A DNA stretch of 64,000 nucleotides, from contig CBDBOO010000093.1 of the NCBI GenBank assembly GCA_965208385.1, positions 124,001-188,000 on the forward strand. The letters are read 5' to 3'. The translations under genes and the position numbers were made by a program. The notes under the pieces are model-generated. The model did not search any database. It was not told where the DNA came from and saw only the letters and a list, made by a program, of their open reading frames with translations. Source of the stretch: Endozoicomonas sp965208385 (GTDB lineage Bacteria > Pseudomonadota > Gammaproteobacteria > Pseudomonadales > Endozoicomonadaceae). This document shows positions 61,889 through 64,000 of the stretch, piece after piece (the first letter of the stretch is position 1; each line of letters opens with the position of its first letter).

Positions 61889-64000
61889 ATGAACACAAGG
61901 AAAACCGTTCTTGCTACGGCAATAGTTGCTGCCCTTAGTGGTCAGTCAGCTGTAGTCATGGCTGCTGATGGGGATGAGCAGGTTGAAAAACTTGAGAAGA
62001 TACAAGTAACAGGTTCCCGTATATCCCGTGTTGATGTTGAAGGTGCTACACCTTTGACTGTTATTACACGGGAAGATATTGAAGACTCAGGTCTTATGAC
62101 GGTTGCAGATGTTTTACAGTCGTCCACATATAACTCTTTTGGTTCTTATTCTGCCGTCGGTAATAACGCTTGGGGTAGCCAGGCAACTGTTGATTTACGT
62201 GGAGTAGGTGCTTCGAATACGCTGGTTCTGATTGACGGTAAAAGAATACCTTGGTCCGGTGTTTTATACGGCGGTATCGTTGATGTGAACTCGATTCCTG
62301 CGGCAGCCGTTGATAGGATTGAAATTATGCCTGACGGTGCATCTGCTATTTATGGTTCAGATGCCGTTGCAGGAGTAATTAATATAATCCTCAGGAAGGA
62401 TTTTGACGGTCTCGAAGTCTCTGTTGGTGGTTCAAGGCCAAGTACGGAAGGTGCTGATGAAGACTCCTATTCTCTTGTCTGGGGTGTCAATGGTGAGAAA
62501 GGTAATCTCATCGCTATTTATGAACATGACGAAACTGAGAATATAGGTCAGAAAGACCGATCGTATACTTCTGCTGGAAACCTTGACGCTCAATATACTC
62601 AAGATACAACCAATCTGTCAGCGACTGCCAGGACTGTCTATCTTGAAGGGGAGTGGGTTTGGAAGCCGATAGCAGGTTCCTGTACTGACGACGAAGGTCG
62701 TGGTTTTTACGGCCCTTATGATGATCGTGATTATCCAGGTGATCGTGTTTGTAAATATGATTATACCCTGACTGCTGATCTTGCGCCTGAAATTACCCGC
62801 GATAATATTAATGTTATTGGAACTTATGAGCTTAGCGATGAAATCCAGTTCTCTGGTGGCATGAGCTTTGGTTCCAGACATGCAATAAATAAAGCTGCAG
62901 CTATACCTGGTTTCTTTGAGGTCGATGGTGAAACTGTTGGTGGACGGGCAATATTTGATGCTAATGGCTGGGAAGATGTTGCCACAGGTACAGCTCAGTT
63001 TGAATATCGCTTTAACCAGTTGGGTCCGCGTACTTATGATATCAGTAGTTATGATCTTTCAGGTCATGCAACACTAAATGGTAGTCATGAATTTGATTTT
63101 GTTGATGACTTTTCCTGGGATCTGACGTATTCGCAGACACGAAGCAATTACACCTCTAATAATAAGAATATGCTCGCCAAAAACAATATTGAACGTTTGG
63201 CAAATGATAATGCAGATTTCTTTTTAGCAAACGGTGATATCAATGAGCAGTATCTCACTGATCTTCGTCATACCTGGGTAGAAGATACAAAAGTTAGAGA
63301 TAGAAATGTTACTGGTGGAATAGGCTTTAGTGCCGGCGAGTTATCTGGCGGTTCTGTCGGATACTACTTTGGTGCTAGTTACCTGAATTACACACTGAAT
63401 AAAGAGTATGATCCTCAGTCAGCTACCGGTGATATTGGTGGTGTTTATGGTGGTGTTTATTCTGGAAAACGTACTATTAAAGCAGTGTTTGGTGAAATGC
63501 TGTTGCCATTTACTGACCAGTTTGAGCTGAACCTTGCTTTACGTCATGACAGGTACAGTGATTTCGGTACAACAACTAATCCGAAAGCTGCCGTTAGATA
63601 TCAGCCAGCCGACAACCTCGTTTTCAGAAGTAGTATAGGAACCAGCTTTAAGGCACCTAACTTCAGTCAATTATACACTCCTTCAAGTACAGGATATTAT
63701 GAACAGACTGATTATACTGCTTGTGCCGAAAATGGTGTTTCATTTGGTAGTTGTGAAGTTGAAAAAGACAGCATGAAGGTTACCAGTGAAGGTAATTCAG
63801 ATCTGAAAGCAGAAAAAAGTAAAATGTTCACGTTTGGTGCTGTTTACGAACCAATCGATGAGCTGACATTAAAGTTTGACTACTTTAATTTGCAGACAGA
63901 TGATCTTATTCAGCAGATTTCAGCTGGTTATTACATACAGCAGGAAGCACTTAATGGAAGAGGTTCAGAATCCAGAGTTACCCGATTAGGTAATGGAACT
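61889..64000 (+). CDS. TonB-dependent outer-membrane receptor (cut by window end)
   Basis: The 704 codons seen are open to the edge. A signal peptide (MNTRKTVLATAIVAALSGQS, cleavage near VMA) is followed by a TonB-box-like EKLEKIQVTGSRIS. Next comes the plug domain (about 40-150: GATPLTVITREDIEDSGLMT, NTLVLIDGKRIPW, IEIMPDGASAIYGSDAVAGV) and then barrel strands, with a RSSIGTSFKAPNFSQLYTPS segment typical of the late barrel. GGAAGG lies about 10 bases before the ATG. The plug's R-I-E-I-(M/L)-x-D-G-A-S-A-I-Y-G-S-D-A-V pattern fits receptors for peptides, glycans or unknown ligands rather than a known siderophore. Pairing with the M16 protease suggests peptide use, by inference. Confidence 0.93.
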   Translation, partial: MNTRKTVLATAIVAALSGQSAVVMAADGDEQVEKLEKIQVTGSRISRVDVEGATPLTVITREDIEDSGLMTVADVLQSSTYNSFGSYSAVGNNAWGSQATVDLRGVGASNTLVLIDGKRIPWSGVLYGGIVDVNSIPAAAVDRIEIMPDGASAIYGSDAVAGVINIILRKDFDGLEVSVGGSRPSTEGADEDSYSLVWGVNGEKGNLIAIYEHDETENIGQKDRSYTSAGNLDAQYTQDTTNLSATARTVYLEGEWVWKPIAGSCTDDEGRGFYGPYDDRDYPGDRVCKYDYTLTADLAPEITRDNINVIGTYELSDEIQFSGGMSFGSRHAINKAAAIPGFFEVDGETVGGRAIFDANGWEDVATGTAQFEYRFNQLGPRTYDISSYDLSGHATLNGSHEFDFVDDFSWDLTYSQTRSNYTSNNKNMLAKNNIERLANDNADFFLANGDINEQYLTDLRHTWVEDTKVRDRNVTGGIGFSAGELSGGSVGYYFGASYLNYTLNKEYDPQSATGDIGGVYGGVYSGKRTIKAVFGEMLLPFTDQFELNLALRHDRYSDFGTTTNPKAAVRYQPADNLVFRSSIGTSFKAPNFSQLYTPSSTGYYEQTDYTACAENGVSFGSCEVEKDSMKVTSEGNSDLKAEKSKMFTFGAVYEPIDELTLKFDYFNLQTDDLIQQISAGYYIQQEALNGRGSESRVTRLGNGT

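Noticed and set aside
1..64000. tRNA or rRNA genes
   Set aside because: No cloverleaf-like or rRNA-like sequence was recognised in any intergenic stretch on reading both strands; a covariance search was not possible.

Overview
The window looks like chromosomal DNA from a marine, host-associated gammaproteobacterium. Housekeeping genes (ftsK-lolA-rarA-crcB-serS, cysG, cysB, nfuA, greB, the prp operon, ppsR/ppsA) have typical gammaproteobacterial sequence, composition is moderate in GC, and there is a giant OTU-type putative deubiquitinase with a C-terminal C2H2 zinc finger. I infer an Endozoicomonas-like (Oceanospirillales) symbiont. That assignment is inference from gene content; no database was searched.

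Layout. 0.35-15.4 kb: MarR/HpaR-like regulator, SPFH/NfeD pair, an alkylation-repair pair (Ada-AraC-AlkA with an in-frame stop, plus Ogt), Na/phosphate transporter, RRM protein with a long polypurine leader, YaeQ, a frameshifted secreted protein, an IS200/IS605 element with broken tnpB, YecH, a frameshifted ADP-ribosylglycohydrolase-like lipoprotein, a beta-barrel protein, an ion channel and a C45-type hydrolase. 15.5-22.1 kb: ftsK, lolA, rarA, crcB, serS. 22.1-25.8 kb: the 1222-residue OTU protein. 26-34.8 kb: cysG, Nudix, nfuA, greB, aroG, a TSUP transporter divergent from cysB, a thioredoxin-fold protein and pabB. 35-41.8 kb: methylcitrate operon gntR-prpB-prpC-acnD-prpF. 41.9-56.5 kb: ppsR/ppsA, rraA, a decayed secreted gene, a PLP dehydratase, a peptide ABC transporter and aminopeptidase P; almost every gene here carries a single-base frameshift. 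56.6-58.5 kb: 14 tandem copies of a ~141-bp palindromic repeat. 58.6-64 kb: M16 metalloprotease lipoprotein and a TonB-dependent receptor cut by the window end.

How genes fit together. The prp operon turns propionyl-CoA into pyruvate and succinate, PpsA/PpsR would send pyruvate to PEP, and the PLP dehydratase could supply 2-oxobutyrate, a propionyl-CoA precursor. CysG, CysB and the TSUP carrier form a sulfur-assimilation group. The peptide ABC transporter, aminopeptidase P and M16 protease suggest peptide scavenging. A 12-bp palindrome (ATTGTTTACAAT or ATTGTATACAAT) lies upstream of the GntR gene (two copies), the peptide-binding lipoprotein and the TonB receptor, so one GntR-type regulator could link them.

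About 13 disruptive lesions (12 single-base frameshifts and one nonsense codon) were found. Nine lie in 43-56 kb and none between 15.5 and 42.9 kb. They are either real decay or local base-calling errors. No tRNA, rRNA or CRISPR array was recognised.
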